A stretch of DNA of 64,000 nucleotides from Corynebacterium pilosum DSM 20521 = CIP 103422 (GCF_000373805.1 NZ_KB892438.1:261887-325886), one strand, 5' to 3'. Shown: positions 25,452 to 35,524, counted from the stretch's first letter. A program made the numbers and translations. Notes: a model not told the origin generated them from the letters alone.

Positions 25452-26624
25452 TCAGTTGTCCTTGTTGTGCAGGAAGTTGGCGTAGGAATCGAACGAGCTC
25501 ATCGACTTGATCCCCGTGAGGCTGAGGGCCTCGGTAGGCAGGATGGCTCCGGCAGCGAGCTCGTTGATGACGGCTCTGGAAAACGTCTCGCCGATGCGGA
25601 GCCGGCGGTTAAATCGAGAATCCCCACCGCCCTTTTTCTCGCGATCGTTGCGGGATTGGATGTCACGTAGCCTTTTCAGCTCTTCGCGATAGGTCACCGG
25701 AAAGTCTTGGAACAAGAAAATTTGGTGGTCCCGGAGAGCGAGAAGAATGACAAGCGTGCCGCATTTGTAGACGCGCGCCAGCTGTTCCAACAAGTCAACA
25801 TTAAATTCCTTGCCGCGAACACGCTCGCGGAGATCATCGGCAGGTACCAGGAATTCAGAGGCTGTGTCGTTACACCATTTCTCGATCTCACTGCGCGGCG
25901 CAGACATACCGCGGTGGTTACCGATTCCCCCCGTCCCCAGCCAGACGTGGGCGAACTCATGGGCGAGAGTGAAAATTTGAGCGTTCAACGTTTGTTTCAC
26001 TTCCCCCTTCTGATTCGAGTTGATAAAGACCAGGGGGGCTACTTCGTCGACAAGCGAAAAGCCGCGGAATTCAGTCGGATCAAGGGGCTTGTGCACGTTG
26101 TCCCCCACCATGGAATTCACGACGACGAGGCCCCCAAGCTCCTCGAACGCGGTGATGAGGGACGCGCGTGCATCACTGGTCGAACCCCGACGCTGGTCTA
26201 CGTCCCAGTTCAAGGCATGGCACATGAGCGCGGCAGCACGTTTTGGCGGGAGGTCAGACGCCTCGCCGACGAAATCTAGCGCCCCGTGGCCAAGGTTCAG
26301 CTTGTACTCGCGAAACCAGTTTTGTCGCTGTTCGCATGTCAATAGCACTTGGCGAAGCTCGGCCGATGCCTCACCGTGCGCCTGTGTGCCCTCGCGGAAA
26401 TCATTCGTGGAAAGTGGGAAATCTGGCTCCTGGTCAAGAAGGAAAAATCCAAAGGGGACACCTACCCGCGACGCAAACCTTTCGAGCTCGCGGAAAGTCG
26501 GCTGCTGCGTGCCCTCGAGCCACTCGATGAGATGCGGGGTCTTCTCGATCGCAGCATCAGGATCAGTAGCCTGATCAAGCGCCCACTGCACCATATGGGG
26601 TCTAGCTGGAACACGTGTCACCAT
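25452..26624 (-). CDS. HTH plus ImmA/IrrE metallopeptidase, second antitoxin partner
   Basis: 390 residues from ATG 26624 with GGGAG seven bases upstream. The N-terminal 65 residues resemble the first copy (LIEWLEGTQQPTFRELERFASRVGVPFGFFLLDQ). The zinc-binding motif is AHEFAHVWLG near residue 240, followed by E-x-x-x-N-D-T-A-S-E-F-L-V-P. A C-terminal region of about 110 residues is rich in charged residues (LKRLRDIQSRNDREKKGGG) and ends with the module IGETFSRAVINELAAG...SFDSYANFLHN, shared with the first copy. Operon with the DUF4411 toxin. It is inserted between dgt and the barstar gene. Confidence 0.85.
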   Translation of the reverse strand: MVTRVPARPHMVQWALDQATDPDAAIEKTPHLIEWLEGTQQPTFRELERFASRVGVPFGFFLLDQEPDFPLSTNDFREGTQAHGEASAELRQVLLTCEQRQNWFREYKLNLGHGALDFVGEASDLPPKRAAALMCHALNWDVDQRRGSTSDARASLITAFEELGGLVVVNSMVGDNVHKPLDPTEFRGFSLVDEVAPLVFINSNQKGEVKQTLNAQIFTLAHEFAHVWLGTGGIGNHRGMSAPRSEIEKWCNDTASEFLVPADDLRERVRGKEFNVDLLEQLARVYKCGTLVILLALRDHQIFLFQDFPVTYREELKRLRDIQSRNDREKKGGGDSRFNRRLRIGETFSRAVINELAAGAILPTEALSLTGIKSMSSFDSYANFLHNKDN

Positions 26625-26669
26625 GGCACTACTCCCCTCTCCGGCTGCTTAAAGCAAGTCTAAATCAAA

Positions 26670-27941
26670 CTAGCCAAAGAAGCCGCTGAGCTCGCTGGAG
26701 CGCTTCGCGATGCGCTCCAGGCGCGACTCCGTCATCGACGCGATCTGGTCAACGATCACCCGCGCGCGCTGCTGGTCGGTCTCGGATTCCATCCACCACT
26801 GCTGGTAGATCGTGTCCAGGGAGCCCGGCGCGCCGGCGGTGAGGTAGTCGTGGACGCGGTTGATGCGTTCGCGCTGGCGGTCCTGGCGGGCTTTGTGGGC
26901 GTCCTGGTCCATCACGTAGAGTACGGCGATGGCTTTGAGGAGGGTAACTTCGGCGTTGGCTTCGGCGGGGATGATGAGGTCGCCGTGCATGCGGCCGAGG
27001 GTGCCCTGGCCGGATTCGAGGGTGGCGGTGGTGACGGCGCCGACGTAGCGGCCCACCAGCTCGCTGGTGAGTTTTTTCAGTTGGGTCCAGCCGCGCAGGG
27101 TGTAGTCATAGTCGGCGGCATCGGCGACGATCTGCAGGCCGCGCAGCCTGTCGGCGGCGTCCAGGAGTTCCTCGGCGGTGCCCCCGAAGGCGGCGGCCCC
27201 CTTGTCGGCGAGTTGCGCCAGCTCCACGAAGTCCCACAGCACCTTTAGGGTGATGCGCCCGGAGATGATGCCGTCTTCCACGTCGTGGACGGAGTAGGCG
27301 ATGTCGTCGGAGAAGTCCATGACCTGGGCTTCCAGCGCTGGACGACGATCGGTGTGGCCTCCGCGGATCCACTCCAGAATGTGGGCGTCTTCGTCGTAGG
27401 CCGAGTATTTCCGGTTACGGCTCCCGTCCGGGTTGGTGGCCGGCCACGGGTATTTGCACGCCGCGTCGAGGGCTGCCCTGGTGAGGTTGAGTCCATAAGA
27501 GTGATCGTCGTAAAGCACCTTCGGCTCAAGGCGGGTGAGGATGCGCAAGGTCTGTGCGTTACCCTCGAAGCCGCCGGCGCTGGCGGCCAGGTCGTTGAGT
27601 GCGCGTTCGCCGTTGTGGCCGTAGGGCGGGTGGCCGATGTCGTGGGTGAGCCCGGCCATGTCGCACAAGTCTGGGTCCAGGCCCAGGCCGGAGCCGATGC
27701 CGCGCGCGATCTGCCCGACTTCCAGCGAGTGCGTCAGGCGGGTGCGCGGGGTGTCGCCGTCGCGTGGGCCCATGACCTGCGTCTTGTCCGCTAATCGACG
27801 AAGCGCCGCGCTGTGCAGAACGCGCGCCCGATCCCGCGAGAATACGCTGCGGTGATCGGCCTCTGTGTGCTCAAACAGGGACCCCTTCTCCCCTTCGGGG
27901 GCGAAGCGGGTGGCGTCGGCGGCTGAGTACTGGTAGGTCAT
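26670..27941 (-). CDS. dgt: Deoxyguanosinetriphosphate triphosphohydrolase
   Basis: 423 residues from ATG 27941 (MTYQYSAADATRF). An HD-domain dNTPase: the metal ligands are in RTRLTHSLEVGQ, AGLTHDIGHPPYGHNGE and the downstream VMDFSDDIAYSVHD. It hydrolyses dGTP to deoxyguanosine and triphosphate, affecting dNTP pools. The lead residues SRDRARVLHSAALRRLADKTQV are typical. In corynebacteria dgt is normally close to dnaG; here an RNase-barstar pair and a toxin-antitoxin module lie between them. Confidence 0.93.
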   Translation of the reverse strand: MTYQYSAADATRFAPEGEKGSLFEHTEADHRSVFSRDRARVLHSAALRRLADKTQVMGPRDGDTPRTRLTHSLEVGQIARGIGSGLGLDPDLCDMAGLTHDIGHPPYGHNGERALNDLAASAGGFEGNAQTLRILTRLEPKVLYDDHSYGLNLTRAALDAACKYPWPATNPDGSRNRKYSAYDEDAHILEWIRGGHTDRRPALEAQVMDFSDDIAYSVHDVEDGIISGRITLKVLWDFVELAQLADKGAAAFGGTAEELLDAADRLRGLQIVADAADYDYTLRGWTQLKKLTSELVGRYVGAVTTATLESGQGTLGRMHGDLIIPAEANAEVTLLKAIAVLYVMDQDAHKARQDRQRERINRVHDYLTAGAPGSLDTIYQQWWMESETDQQRARVIVDQIASMTESRLERIAKRSSELSGFFG

Positions 27942-28014
27942 AACAAACCCCAGCTTAGCTGGGAATTTCTGGTGCTCTGGGCGGACACAGCGGGCAGTCG
28001 GTAACCTTGTTGCC

Positions 28015-30039
28015 ATGATCGCGCGAAATTATCACACACTGTTGGCGGCCCCACTGCTCGGCGGAGCCATCGCACTTGCCACCACGCCGGCCGCTTTTGC
28101 GCTGGCCGATGGCGCTGCGGGTGGTCCGGTAGGGGCCTCGTCGATAAGCGTGCAGGCGCAGGGCCCGCAGCTGACGTCCAAGGTGACGGACACCGTGGGC
28201 ATCCTCGACGCGACGGAAGTCAATGAGATTGAGACCGCGATTCGCGATCTGCAGACGCAGAAGCAGCGCGACGTGTTCGTGGTGTACCTGGAGGATTTCG
28301 GCGGGCAGGACCCTACGACGTGGGCGGAGCAGGCGGTGGCGGCCAACGGTGGTGGCAATACTGCGGTGATCGCAATCGCGCCGAACGCGCGCCAGTACGG
28401 GCTGTGGGCCGGTGGGCAGTGGAGTGATTCCGAACGTACCGCCATGAATGAGGCGCTGTACCAAGCGCTGGTCAACGATGATTTCGCGGGCGCTCCCCTG
28501 GTCGCGATCAATGCGGTGTCCTCTGGCGGCGGCTCCGATAAAAACGCGGCGTGGCTGCTGGCCGGGGGCGGAGCGGCGGCCGCTGCAGGTGGTGGCATCT
28601 GGGCGTACTCGCGGCGCAAGAACAAGAAGGAGTCCGAGGCGATGCTGGAGGACTCGCGCGCGATCGACCCCTCCGATACGCGTCGCTTGGCGCAGTTGCC
28701 GATCGCCACGTTGGAGCAGCTGGCGCACGACACCTTGGTCAGCGTCGACGAGTCCATCCGGCTGGGCCAGGAAGAGCTGAAGGTGGCCAATGCCGAATTC
28801 GGCGCCGAGCGCGTGCGCCCGTTTACCGCCGCGATGAATCGCGCCAATTCGGAGATGCAGCGCGCCTTCGAAACGCAGCGCCGCCTGAACGATTCCATCC
28901 CGGAGACCGAGCCGGAAAAGCGCGCGATGCTCGTCGACATCATCTCCTCTGCCGGCCAGGCCGACCAGGAGCTGGAGAAGCAGTCGGGCGAATTCTCCAA
29001 GATGCGCAACCTCCTGATCACCGCGCCGGAGACGATCGACCAGATCACCCAGCGCACCGTTGATCTGCGCGCCCGCATCGAGCCGGCTCGCGAGGTGCTG
29101 GCGCAGCTGCAGTCCAAGTACTCCGATGACATGCTGGATTCCATCGCCGACAACGTGGAGCTTGCCACCGCCTCCCTGGATGAGGCCGAGCAGAACCTCG
29201 ACCGCGCCCGAGAGCTCGAGGCACGACCCGCCGGCGAACAGGGTGCGCTGATCGACGTGATCCGCACCGCGGAGCACTCCATCGAAGTTGCCGACAACAT
29301 GCTGGCTGCCATCGAGCACGCCGAGATAAACATCCAGACCGCGCAGGCGAATTTGCCGGCGCTTATCGACGAAGTGGCCGCCGAAATTGAGGAGACCTCA
29401 CAGTTAGAAGCCGCGACCTCCACTGGCGCGCGCATCGATGTGGACCGCCTGCGTGCTGTACGCGAGCGCGCCACTGAAGGTCTGGCGACCGCACGGTCCA
29501 TGGCGTCCGCTGATCCCCTGCGTGCCTATACTGATCTGACGCACATCGACGCCGAACTCGACGAAGTCATAGCCGAAGCCAAGGGCGTGGCCCAGGACCA
29601 GCAGCGACTGTTGGGCATCTTTGACCAGCAGATCAACGTTGCCGCCGCCCAGATTCAGGGTGCTGAAGACTTGATTGGCTCCTACGGGCGCATCATCGGT
29701 TCGGAAGCCCGCACCCTGCTGGCCCAGGCCCAGCGCGAACACGCCCAGGCCCTGAACCTGCGGATCTCCAACACCCGCCAGGCCGTCGACCTTGCACGAC
29801 AGGCCACCGAGACCGCACGACGCGCCGCCAACGCTGCGAAAAACAACATCAACCAGCACCGTCAGCACCAGGCCGCGTCCACCTTTGGTGACGTGGCCCA
29901 AGGCATCATCATTGGCTCTCTGCTCTCCGGCGGCCGTGGCGGAGGCTTTGGCGGCGGCGGTTTTGGCGGCGGGGGCGGAGGCTTCGGTGGCGGTGGAGGC
30001 GGCGGGGGTCGCGGCGGCGGCTTCGGCGGCTCCTTCTAG
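28015..30039 (+). CDS. TPM-domain membrane protein with glycine-rich tail
   Basis: 674 residues. A signal peptide (LLAAPLLGGAIALATTPAAFA) is followed by a TPM_phosphatase domain, residues about 55-170 (VTDTVGILDATEVNEIETAIRDL...DVFVVYLEDFGGQDPTTWAEQA). Then comes one membrane helix around residue 185, a long region of alpha-helical repeats probably coiled coil (residues 200-620), and a very glycine-rich end (GGGFGGGGFGG...). This is the form conserved in Corynebacterium and Mycobacterium; the function is unknown. Start ATG 28015; dgt is divergent with 73 bases between. Confidence 0.85.
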   Translation: MIARNYHTLLAAPLLGGAIALATTPAAFALADGAAGGPVGASSISVQAQGPQLTSKVTDTVGILDATEVNEIETAIRDLQTQKQRDVFVVYLEDFGGQDPTTWAEQAVAANGGGNTAVIAIAPNARQYGLWAGGQWSDSERTAMNEALYQALVNDDFAGAPLVAINAVSSGGGSDKNAAWLLAGGGAAAAAGGGIWAYSRRKNKKESEAMLEDSRAIDPSDTRRLAQLPIATLEQLAHDTLVSVDESIRLGQEELKVANAEFGAERVRPFTAAMNRANSEMQRAFETQRRLNDSIPETEPEKRAMLVDIISSAGQADQELEKQSGEFSKMRNLLITAPETIDQITQRTVDLRARIEPAREVLAQLQSKYSDDMLDSIADNVELATASLDEAEQNLDRARELEARPAGEQGALIDVIRTAEHSIEVADNMLAAIEHAEINIQTAQANLPALIDEVAAEIEETSQLEAATSTGARIDVDRLRAVRERATEGLATARSMASADPLRAYTDLTHIDAELDEVIAEAKGVAQDQQRLLGIFDQQINVAAAQIQGAEDLIGSYGRIIGSEARTLLAQAQREHAQALNLRISNTRQAVDLARQATETARRAANAAKNNINQHRQHQAASTFGDVAQGIIIGSLLSGGRGGGFGGGGFGGGGGGFGGGGGGGGRGGGFGGSF

Positions 30040-30047
30040 GTCTGCTG

Positions 30048-30530
30048 CTAGATCAGGGTGCGGCGCACCGGGGAGTCCACCAGCACCAGCCCCCAAGTGA
30101 GGAACACCAAGTCTAGGGTCGGTACCTCGTCGATGGCGGGGCCGTCGACGACCTCCACCTTCCCGGAGATCAGGGGTTTCACGCGGGCGGCCACGTGGCC
30201 GGCCGCGTTGAGGATCTCGCGTTCCTTGCTCCACCAGTTCACGCGGTTCAGGGAGTAGGGGCGGTCGTCGCAACGCGCAGCCAGCTGCGAGACGGTGAAG
30301 CTTTGCTGGGTGATGGTGTACAGGGTGCCGTCGTCGGCGGTGGCGCGGACGGTGAAGTGGCGCGGGCCGGGAGTGGACTCGATGAGGAGGCGTTTGCGGC
30401 CCATGATCAGCACGTCGGAACGGACGTGGGCGATGTGCACCGAGTTGGAGTCAAGCAGTTCGTTGCCGCGCCACACCCAGGTGCCTTCGCCGCCGCCGGT
30501 GAAGATGCCGGCCTTGTCCGCTGCGTCCAC
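30048..30530 (-). CDS. Corynebacterial hypothetical protein
   Basis: 160 residues, beta-rich, no signal peptide or membrane segment except a mildly hydrophobic end (LDLVFLTWGLVLVDS). Its composition and closing pattern resemble 30542-31045 (both have V-A-L-A-W or V-F-L-T-W near the end after a P-T-L-D/P-L-V-D stretch), so the two look like paralogues. Third gene after glyS in the same direction. Family otherwise unknown. Confidence 0.72.
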   Translation of the reverse strand: MDAADKAGIFTGGGEGTWVWRGNELLDSNSVHIAHVRSDVLIMGRKRLLIESTPGPRHFTVRATADDGTLYTITQQSFTVSQLAARCDDRPYSLNRVNWWSKEREILNAAGHVAARVKPLISGKVEVVDGPAIDEVPTLDLVFLTWGLVLVDSPVRRTLI

Positions 30531-30541
30531 CGCTTACTCCT

Positions 30542-31045
30542 TTAGAAGATGAGCACCAGCACGGCCACGATGGTCAGCAGGACCAGGGTGGCGATCAGGG
30601 CCTTGGAGCTGCCCATCGTTTTGTTCTCCAGCGCCAGCCGAGAGACCCAGGCCAGGGCCACAATATCGACCAGCGGCAGGTCGGTCTCCCCTTCGAACTC
30701 GAGGTTAGCCACGCGCACGCCGTGGTTGCGGCCAGAGAACTGGGCAACCTTCTCCCCTGCTGCGTTGTCGATGATCCAATCAGCGGAATCCTCGTTGACC
30801 AGCAGGTACTGGCGGCCGTCGACCATGAGGGGCACTTCGCGCTCCCCTTTCCACGGCCCGGACTTGACCAGCTCTGTGCCGTCGACACACGCCACCGCGC
30901 CGCTCACGGGTGTGGCAGCGAGGTCCCAGCGCACGCCGTCGACAAGCGCCGAATCCGGCCCGAACTCGGCCAGCACTTCAGGCCCGGCCTCGGCCAGCAG
31001 CTTCGGGTTGTCGCGGTCTGTGCGGTCCCAGGAAACCCAGTGCAT
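30542..31045 (-). CDS. Corynebacterial hypothetical protein with C-terminal membrane helix
   Basis: 167 residues. Beta-rich first 130 residues (WDLAATPVSGAVACVDGTEL, REVPLMVDGRQYLLVNED), then the segment LPLVDIVALAWVSRLALEN and a final membrane helix (ALIATLVLLTIVAVLVLIF). Its ATG overlaps the glyS stop (TAATG), so translation is coupled to glycyl-tRNA synthetase. The paralogue 30048-30530 follows after 11 bases. Unknown function. Confidence 0.75.
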   Translation of the reverse strand: MHWVSWDRTDRDNPKLLAEAGPEVLAEFGPDSALVDGVRWDLAATPVSGAVACVDGTELVKSGPWKGEREVPLMVDGRQYLLVNEDSADWIIDNAAGEKVAQFSGRNHGVRVANLEFEGETDLPLVDIVALAWVSRLALENKTMGSSKALIATLVLLTIVAVLVLIF

Positions 31046-32427
31046 TAGCAGCCCGCCAGTCGCTGGGCCAAGTACTCTTCCAGGTCGGCGATCTTGACGC
31101 GTTCCTGCTCCATGGTGTCGCGCTCGCGGACGGTCACGGCGTCGTCGTCAAGCGTGTCAAAGTCATAGGTCACGCAGAACGGGGTGCCGATCTCATCCTG
31201 GCGGCGGTAACGGCGACCGATCGCACCGGAGGTATCGAAATCCACGTTCCAGAACCCGCGCAGCTTGTCCGCCAGCTTCGCGGCAGGCTCGGACAGCTCC
31301 GGCTTCTTCGACAGCGGCAGCACCGCAACCTTCACCGGCGACAGGCGACGGTCCAGCTTCAGCACGACGCGCTTATCGACGCCGCCCTTCGCGTTCGGCG
31401 CCTCATCCTCGTGGTATGCGTCGATCAGGAAGGCCATGAGCGCGCGGCCCAGACCGGCGGCAGGCTCGATGGTGTACGGGATCCACCGCTCCTCGGTCTC
31501 CTGCTCGTAGTAGCTCAGGTCCTCGCCGCTGCCCTCGGAGTGAACGCGCAGGTCATAGTCGGTACGGTTAGCGATGCCCTCCAGCTCGCCCCACTTCGAA
31601 CCGGCGAAGTTGTAGGCGTACTCAATATCGACGGTGCGCTTGGAGTAGTGCGAAAGCTTCTCCTCCGGGTGTTCATAGAGGCGCAGGTTCTCCTCGCGGA
31701 TGCCCAGGTCGATGTACCACTGGTGGCGGTTGTCGATCCAGTACTGGTGCCACTGCTCATCCGTGCCCGGCTTGACGAAGAATTCCATCTCCATCTGCTC
31801 GAACTCACGGGTGCGGAAGATGAAGTTTCCCGGGGTGATCTCGTTGCGGAAAGACTTACCGATGTTCGCGATACCGAACGGCGGCTTCAGACGCGCCGAA
31901 GTCATCACGTTCTTGAAGTTGACGAAGATGCCCTGCGCGGTCTCTGGGCGCATGTAGTGCAGGCCCTCTTCGTCGTTGACTGGCCCCAGGAAGGTCTTCA
32001 TCAGGCCGGAGAACTCGCGCGGCTCGGTCCAGTTGCCTGGCTGGCCCGTCTCCGGATCATTGATGTCCGCAAGGCCATTGGCTGGTGGGTGGCCGTGCTT
32101 CTCCTCGTAGGCCTCCAGCAGGTGGTCTGCGCGGTAGCGCTTGTTGGTGTGCAGGGACTCCACCAGCGGGTCGGTGAAGACCTCAACGTGGCCGGAGGTT
32201 TCCCACACCTGACGCGGCAGAATAATGGAGGTGTCCACACCCACCACGTCCGCGCGCGACTGCACCATGTGGCGCCACCACTGGCGCTTGATGTTTTCCT
32301 TCAGCTCAACGCCGAGCGGACCGTAGTCCCACGCGGAGCGTGTACCGCCGTAAATTTCACCGGCGGGATAGACCAACCCGCGACGCTTAGCAAGGTTAAC
32401 GACGGTATCAATCACGGACGCAGCCAT
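31045..32427 (-). CDS. glyS: Glycyl-tRNA synthetase (single-chain, alpha2)
   Basis: 460 residues, the usual length of the eukaryote-like class II enzyme of actinobacteria. Motif 1 lies near [19 protein letters not shown], motif 2 in [28 protein letters not shown], and motif 3 in [20 protein letters not shown]-terminal anticodon-binding domain ([11 protein letters not shown]...) follows. Charges tRNA-Gly in the cytoplasm. Start ATG 32427 with GGAGAA upstream. Divergent from the arsR-zur pair, as in other corynebacteria. Confidence 0.96.
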   Translation of the reverse strand: MAASVIDTVVNLAKRRGLVYPAGEIYGGTRSAWDYGPLGVELKENIKRQWWRHMVQSRADVVGVDTSIILPRQVWETSGHVEVFTDPLVESLHTNKRYRADHLLEAYEEKHGHPPANGLADINDPETGQPGNWTEPREFSGLMKTFLGPVNDEEGLHYMRPETAQGIFVNFKNVMTSARLKPPFGIANIGKSFRNEITPGNFIFRTREFEQMEMEFFVKPGTDEQWHQYWIDNRHQWYIDLGIREENLRLYEHPEEKLSHYSKRTVDIEYAYNFAGSKWGELEGIANRTDYDLRVHSEGSGEDLSYYEQETEERWIPYTIEPAAGLGRALMAFLIDAYHEDEAPNAKGGVDKRVVLKLDRRLSPVKVAVLPLSKKPELSEPAAKLADKLRGFWNVDFDTSGAIGRRYRRQDEIGTPFCVTYDFDTLDDDAVTVRERDTMEQERVKIADLEEYLAQRLAGC

Positions 32428-32758
32428 GGAAAATGGTTCTCCTCTGGTAGGGGGATTAAAACTTTTCCCCAGTCTAGCGTGGCCGGTTTCGTCGTTCAGC
32501 GCTCCCCCCGGTGTTCGCTTCGCTTATCGACGAAAGATGCCGAACCGCTACCCCTTGCAACGCAATTTTGGACGGTCGTTTATTATGGGAACCAAAGAAT
32601 ATATATCTCAAGCGGTTTGAGGCACACAGCAGCCCGAGGATCCCCCTTCGGCTGGCGCATTGATTTCTCCTCATTTGTTCTTAAGCTGGGCAGCAGGACC
32701 GCGGTGCGTCTCCCATATTCAACGCCCGGGAGGCAGCACGCCAGGAAGGGAGCCGACG
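32428..32758. other. Intergenic region between glyS and the arsR-zur pair
   Basis: 331 bases without a convincing gene. The middle is AT-rich (TATTATG at about 32580 and an ATATATAT stretch near 32600), the likely place for divergent promoters, but I cannot assign hexamers with confidence. One copy of the dispersed motif lies at 32522-32533. I see no zinc-repressor box and no T-box-like structure. Confidence 0.5.
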
Positions 32759-33217
32759 ATGGGCAAGGAAATGCCAGTCGCAATGGGTGACACTGAGTAC
32801 GCTAGCAAAGTGATCAGCGCGCTCGATTCACCCTTGCGTGTTGACATTCTCCTCCTCCTGCACAAGCGCGATCACGTGGTCCATGAACTCGTGTCTACCC
32901 TGTCGAAATCTCAGCCCCTGATCAGCCAGCATCTGCGCGTGCTGAAGAAGGCTGGTTTGGTGCAGTCTACAAGGACAGGACGGGAGGTTGTCTACAGCCT
33001 CAGTGTGCCTGAGACGATCGACCTGATCCGGGATGCAGAGCAAGTAGGTAAGTTGGCTCAGCAGAACGACGAGCTGGCCGCTCGTCGTGAAGCGAAAAAG
33101 CGTAACGCGGACGCGGGGACCGCCACGGGCGCTGCCGCCATTATCGGCGTGCCGCAGGACAATCTGCCGGCCCGGGACCCCGGCCTGATCCCCCAAACGC
33201 CGTCGCCAAAGAAATGA
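32759..33217 (+). CDS. ArsR/SmtB-family metal-sensing repressor
   Basis: 152 residues from ATG 32759, with GGAAGGGAG about six bases upstream. The winged-helix core is ISALDSPLRVDILLLLHKRDHVVHELVSTLSKSQPLISQHLRVLKKAGLVQSTRTGREVVYSL. The tail of about 60 residues is basic then Pro-rich and contains no Cys. It precedes zur by 84 bases on the same strand; the same pair is found beside glyS in C. glutamicum. Likely a zinc or other metal-responsive regulator; the ligand residues cannot be assigned with certainty. Confidence 0.88.
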   Translation: MGKEMPVAMGDTEYASKVISALDSPLRVDILLLLHKRDHVVHELVSTLSKSQPLISQHLRVLKKAGLVQSTRTGREVVYSLSVPETIDLIRDAEQVGKLAQQNDELAARREAKKRNADAGTATGAAAIIGVPQDNLPARDPGLIPQTPSPKK

Positions 33218-33301
33218 CCCGGTAAAATCCGGTGCACTCCTGGTAAAGTGGCGAAGGATTAGGTAACACCAAGATCCTGCCTCTGCGCAGCAAGGAGAAT
33301 C

Positions 33302-33727
33302 ATGTCGACTCGTAACAATGTCCCAAAGCTGGGTGCGCGCAATACCCGGCAGCGCACCGCCGTGGTGAATTGCCTGCGCGAGATTGACCGTTTCGCATCA
33401 GCCAAGGCCATCCACCGCGAACTCGAAGACCGCAACGAAAAAGTAGGCCTGACCACCGTGTACCGCACGCTGCAGTCCCTGGCCGAGATCGACGCCGTGG
33501 ATGTCCTACACATGGCCAGCGGCGAAACCCTCTACCGCCACTGCCTCACCGACGACCACCACCATCACCTGGTCTGCGGCGAGTGCGGCTCCACCGTTGA
33601 GATCGAGGGCGGCCCCGTGGAGCAGTGGGCGAAAGATACTGCCGCCGCACACGGCTACACGCTGACCGGGCACGATGCCGAAATCTTCGGCACCTGCCCC
33701 CAGTGCCAGAAGCGCGCCTCTACGTAA
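33302..33727 (+). CDS. zur: Zinc uptake regulator Zur (Fur family)
   Basis: 141 residues. Fur-family layout: winged helix (RQRTAVVNCLREIDRFASAKAIHRELED...VGLTTVYRTLQSL), then the metal-binding dimerisation domain with DDHHHHLVCGECG and a second pair of Cys in TCPQCQKR, the structural zinc site of Zur/FurB proteins. AAGGAGAATC precedes the ATG. With zinc bound it represses uptake genes; the operator-like site at 2476-2496 is a candidate target. Its 3' end overlaps the convergent VIT1-type gene by eight bases. Confidence 0.9.
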   Translation: MSTRNNVPKLGARNTRQRTAVVNCLREIDRFASAKAIHRELEDRNEKVGLTTVYRTLQSLAEIDAVDVLHMASGETLYRHCLTDDHHHHLVCGECGSTVEIEGGPVEQWAKDTAAAHGYTLTGHDAEIFGTCPQCQKRAST

Positions 33728-34784
33728 GCACCGCGCCGAACGCCACACCCAGCACGTACGTCACCGCCGCAGCACCCAGCCCGATGAGCAGCTGGCGGAT
33801 CGCCCGCGACAGCGGCGGCTTCCCAGAGAGCACACCCGTCACGCCACCGGTGAACAGCAGGGCCAGCGACACCAGCACCAGCGCGACCACCGCGCCGACC
33901 GTCGGCGACGCCCCGAAAATGAACGGCACCAAAGGGACGAAAGCGCCCACGCTGAAGAACACAAAAGAAGAGGCCGCGGCCGTCCACGCGCCGCCGGCCC
34001 CGTGCTGGGAGTCATCGTCGAAAGCCTCAAACTGGGTGCCCTGCACGGCCGCGATGTAGTGATCGGCGGCGCGTTGCTCCGCTTCCTCCGGCGAGTAGCC
34101 GCGCGCCCGGTACACCAGCGCCAGCTCATTTTCCTTCACGTCCAGGCTGGGCAGCATCTCGCGGGCGGTGGGGTCCGGGGTGGAGGCCTCCAGCAGCTCG
34201 TTCTGAGATTTCACCGACACATACTCGCCCGCAGCCATCGACAGCGCACCCGCCAGCAGGCCCGAAATGCCCGTCAGCAGGATAAAATTCGAGGACACTC
34301 CCGACCCCATCACGCCGATCACCAGGGCGACGTTGCTCACCAGACCGTCGTTGGCCCCGAACACGGCGGCGCGGAAGTTGCCGCTCATGCGCTCGCGGCC
34401 CTTCTGCGCCAGGGCGCGCACCACCTCTGCGTGCATCGCCTCATCGGCGGCGATCTGGTCGGAGGCATCCACATCGTCTAGGTACGGGGAACGCTGCTCC
34501 GCCGACTGCATCAGCGCCAACGCAAACACGGACCCAAAATGCCGCGCCAGAAACGCCATGAACCGGGTGGACAGGTCGGGCTGTTGCGGCATGCCCACAT
34601 AGTCGCCCAGCTTGTCGCGCCAGTACTGCTCGTGGCGGGATTCGGCATCGGCCACGCGCAGCAGGATCTCGCGCTCCTCCCCCTCCCGCTTGTGGGCCAG
34701 CTCGCGGTACACGGCGGCCTCCGCCCGTTCGTTCGCGAGGTAGCGACGCCAGCGTTTGATCTGGGCCTTCGTCGGCTCGGTCAC
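33720..34784 (-). CDS. Rubrerythrin-like plus VIT1/CCC1 membrane transporter
   Basis: 354 residues. Residues 1-140 form a ferritin-like four-helix domain with repeated E-x-x-x and E-x-x-H ligands ([34 protein letters not shown]). Residues 155-354 are a VIT1 domain with about five membrane helices ([40 protein letters not shown]). This is the MbfA-type arrangement, linked to iron or manganese export and peroxide resistance. The start overlaps the uppS stop by four bases, so it is the end of the era-recO-uppS unit. Confidence 0.87.
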   Translation of the reverse strand: MTEPTKAQIKRWRRYLANERAEAAVYRELAHKREGEEREILLRVADAESRHEQYWRDKLGDYVGMPQQPDLSTRFMAFLARHFGSVFALALMQSAEQRSPYLDDVDASDQIAADEAMHAEVVRALAQKGRERMSGNFRAAVFGANDGLVSNVALVIGVMGSGVSSNFILLTGISGLLAGALSMAAGEYVSVKSQNELLEASTPDPTAREMLPSLDVKENELALVYRARGYSPEEAEQRAADHYIAAVQGTQFEAFDDDSQHGAGGAWTAAASSFVFFSVGAFVPLVPFIFGASPTVGAVVALVLVSLALLFTGGVTGVLSGKPPLSRAIRQLLIGLGAAAVTYVLGVAFGAVLT

Positions 34785-35524
34785 TTCACACCACCGAAAC
34801 GGCGGTCACGGCGCGCGTACTCCAGCACCGCGTCATACATGTCCTGCGGCGTGAAGTCTGGAAAGAGTTTGTCCTGGTACACCATCTCCGCATAGGCCGA
34901 CTGCCACAGCAAGAAATTCGAGGTCCGCTGCTCACCCGAAGGCCGCAGGAACAGGTCCACATCGGGCATGTCGGGGCGGTACAGGAAGTTGCTAAAGGTG
35001 TCCTCGTTGATCTGCTCCTTGCGCAGATTCCCGGCGCGGGCTTCGTCGACAAGCATGCGTGCGGCGTCGACAAGCTCGGCCCTCCCGCCATAGTTGACGC
35101 ACATGGCCAGCGTCATCGCGGTGTTGTTTTTCGTGAGCTCCTCGGCGGCCTCCAGCTCGCGGATCACGCTGCGCCACAGGCGCGGGCGGCGGCCGGCCCA
35201 CACGATGCGCACGTTCTTCTCATGCAAGATGTCGCGCTGGCGGCGCAGCACGTCGCGTGAAAAGCCCATGAGGAAGCGCACTTCCTCGGCCGTGCGCCGC
35301 CAGTTCTCCGTGGAAAACGCGTAGGCGGACAGCCACTTCACGTCGCCGAGTGCGAGGCAGGCGTCGACGCAGTCCATCAGCACGGCCTCGCCACGCTTGT
35401 GGCCTTCGGTGCGCGCCATGCCGCGGTTCTGTGCCCAGCGGCCGTTACCGTCCATCACCAGCGCGATGTGCTTCGGGATGAACTCTGCCGGAATATCAGG
35501 TGGAGGTGTAACAGTCACCCCCAC
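34781..35524 (-). CDS. uppS: Isoprenyl (Z-polyprenyl) diphosphate synthase
   Basis: 247 residues, GTG start at 35524. Conserved blocks of cis-prenyltransferases: [17 protein letters not shown] (catalytic Asp), [37 protein letters not shown], and [28 protein letters not shown]. Makes the long lipid carrier for peptidoglycan and arabinogalactan synthesis at the membrane. Between recO (three-base gap) and the VIT1-type gene (four-base overlap). Confidence 0.94.
   Translation of the reverse strand: MGVTVTPPPDIPAEFIPKHIALVMDGNGRWAQNRGMARTEGHKRGEAVLMDCVDACLALGDVKWLSAYAFSTENWRRTAEEVRFLMGFSRDVLRRQRDILHEKNVRIVWAGRRPRLWRSVIRELEAAEELTKNNTAMTLAMCVNYGGRAELVDAARMLVDEARAGNLRKEQINEDTFSNFLYRPDMPDVDLFLRPSGEQRTSNFLLWQSAYAEMVYQDKLFPDFTPQDMYDAVLEYARRDRRFGGVK

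Noticed and set aside
28032..29501. 489-codon minus-strand frame opposite the TPM protein
   Set aside because: Ser/Arg/Ala-dominated composition and no start signal; the plus-strand protein has a signal peptide and a recognised domain.
32428..32758. T-box or other riboswitch leader for glyS
   Set aside because: No T-box specifier stem or antiterminator sequence is visible, and actinobacterial T-boxes are known mainly upstream of ileS.
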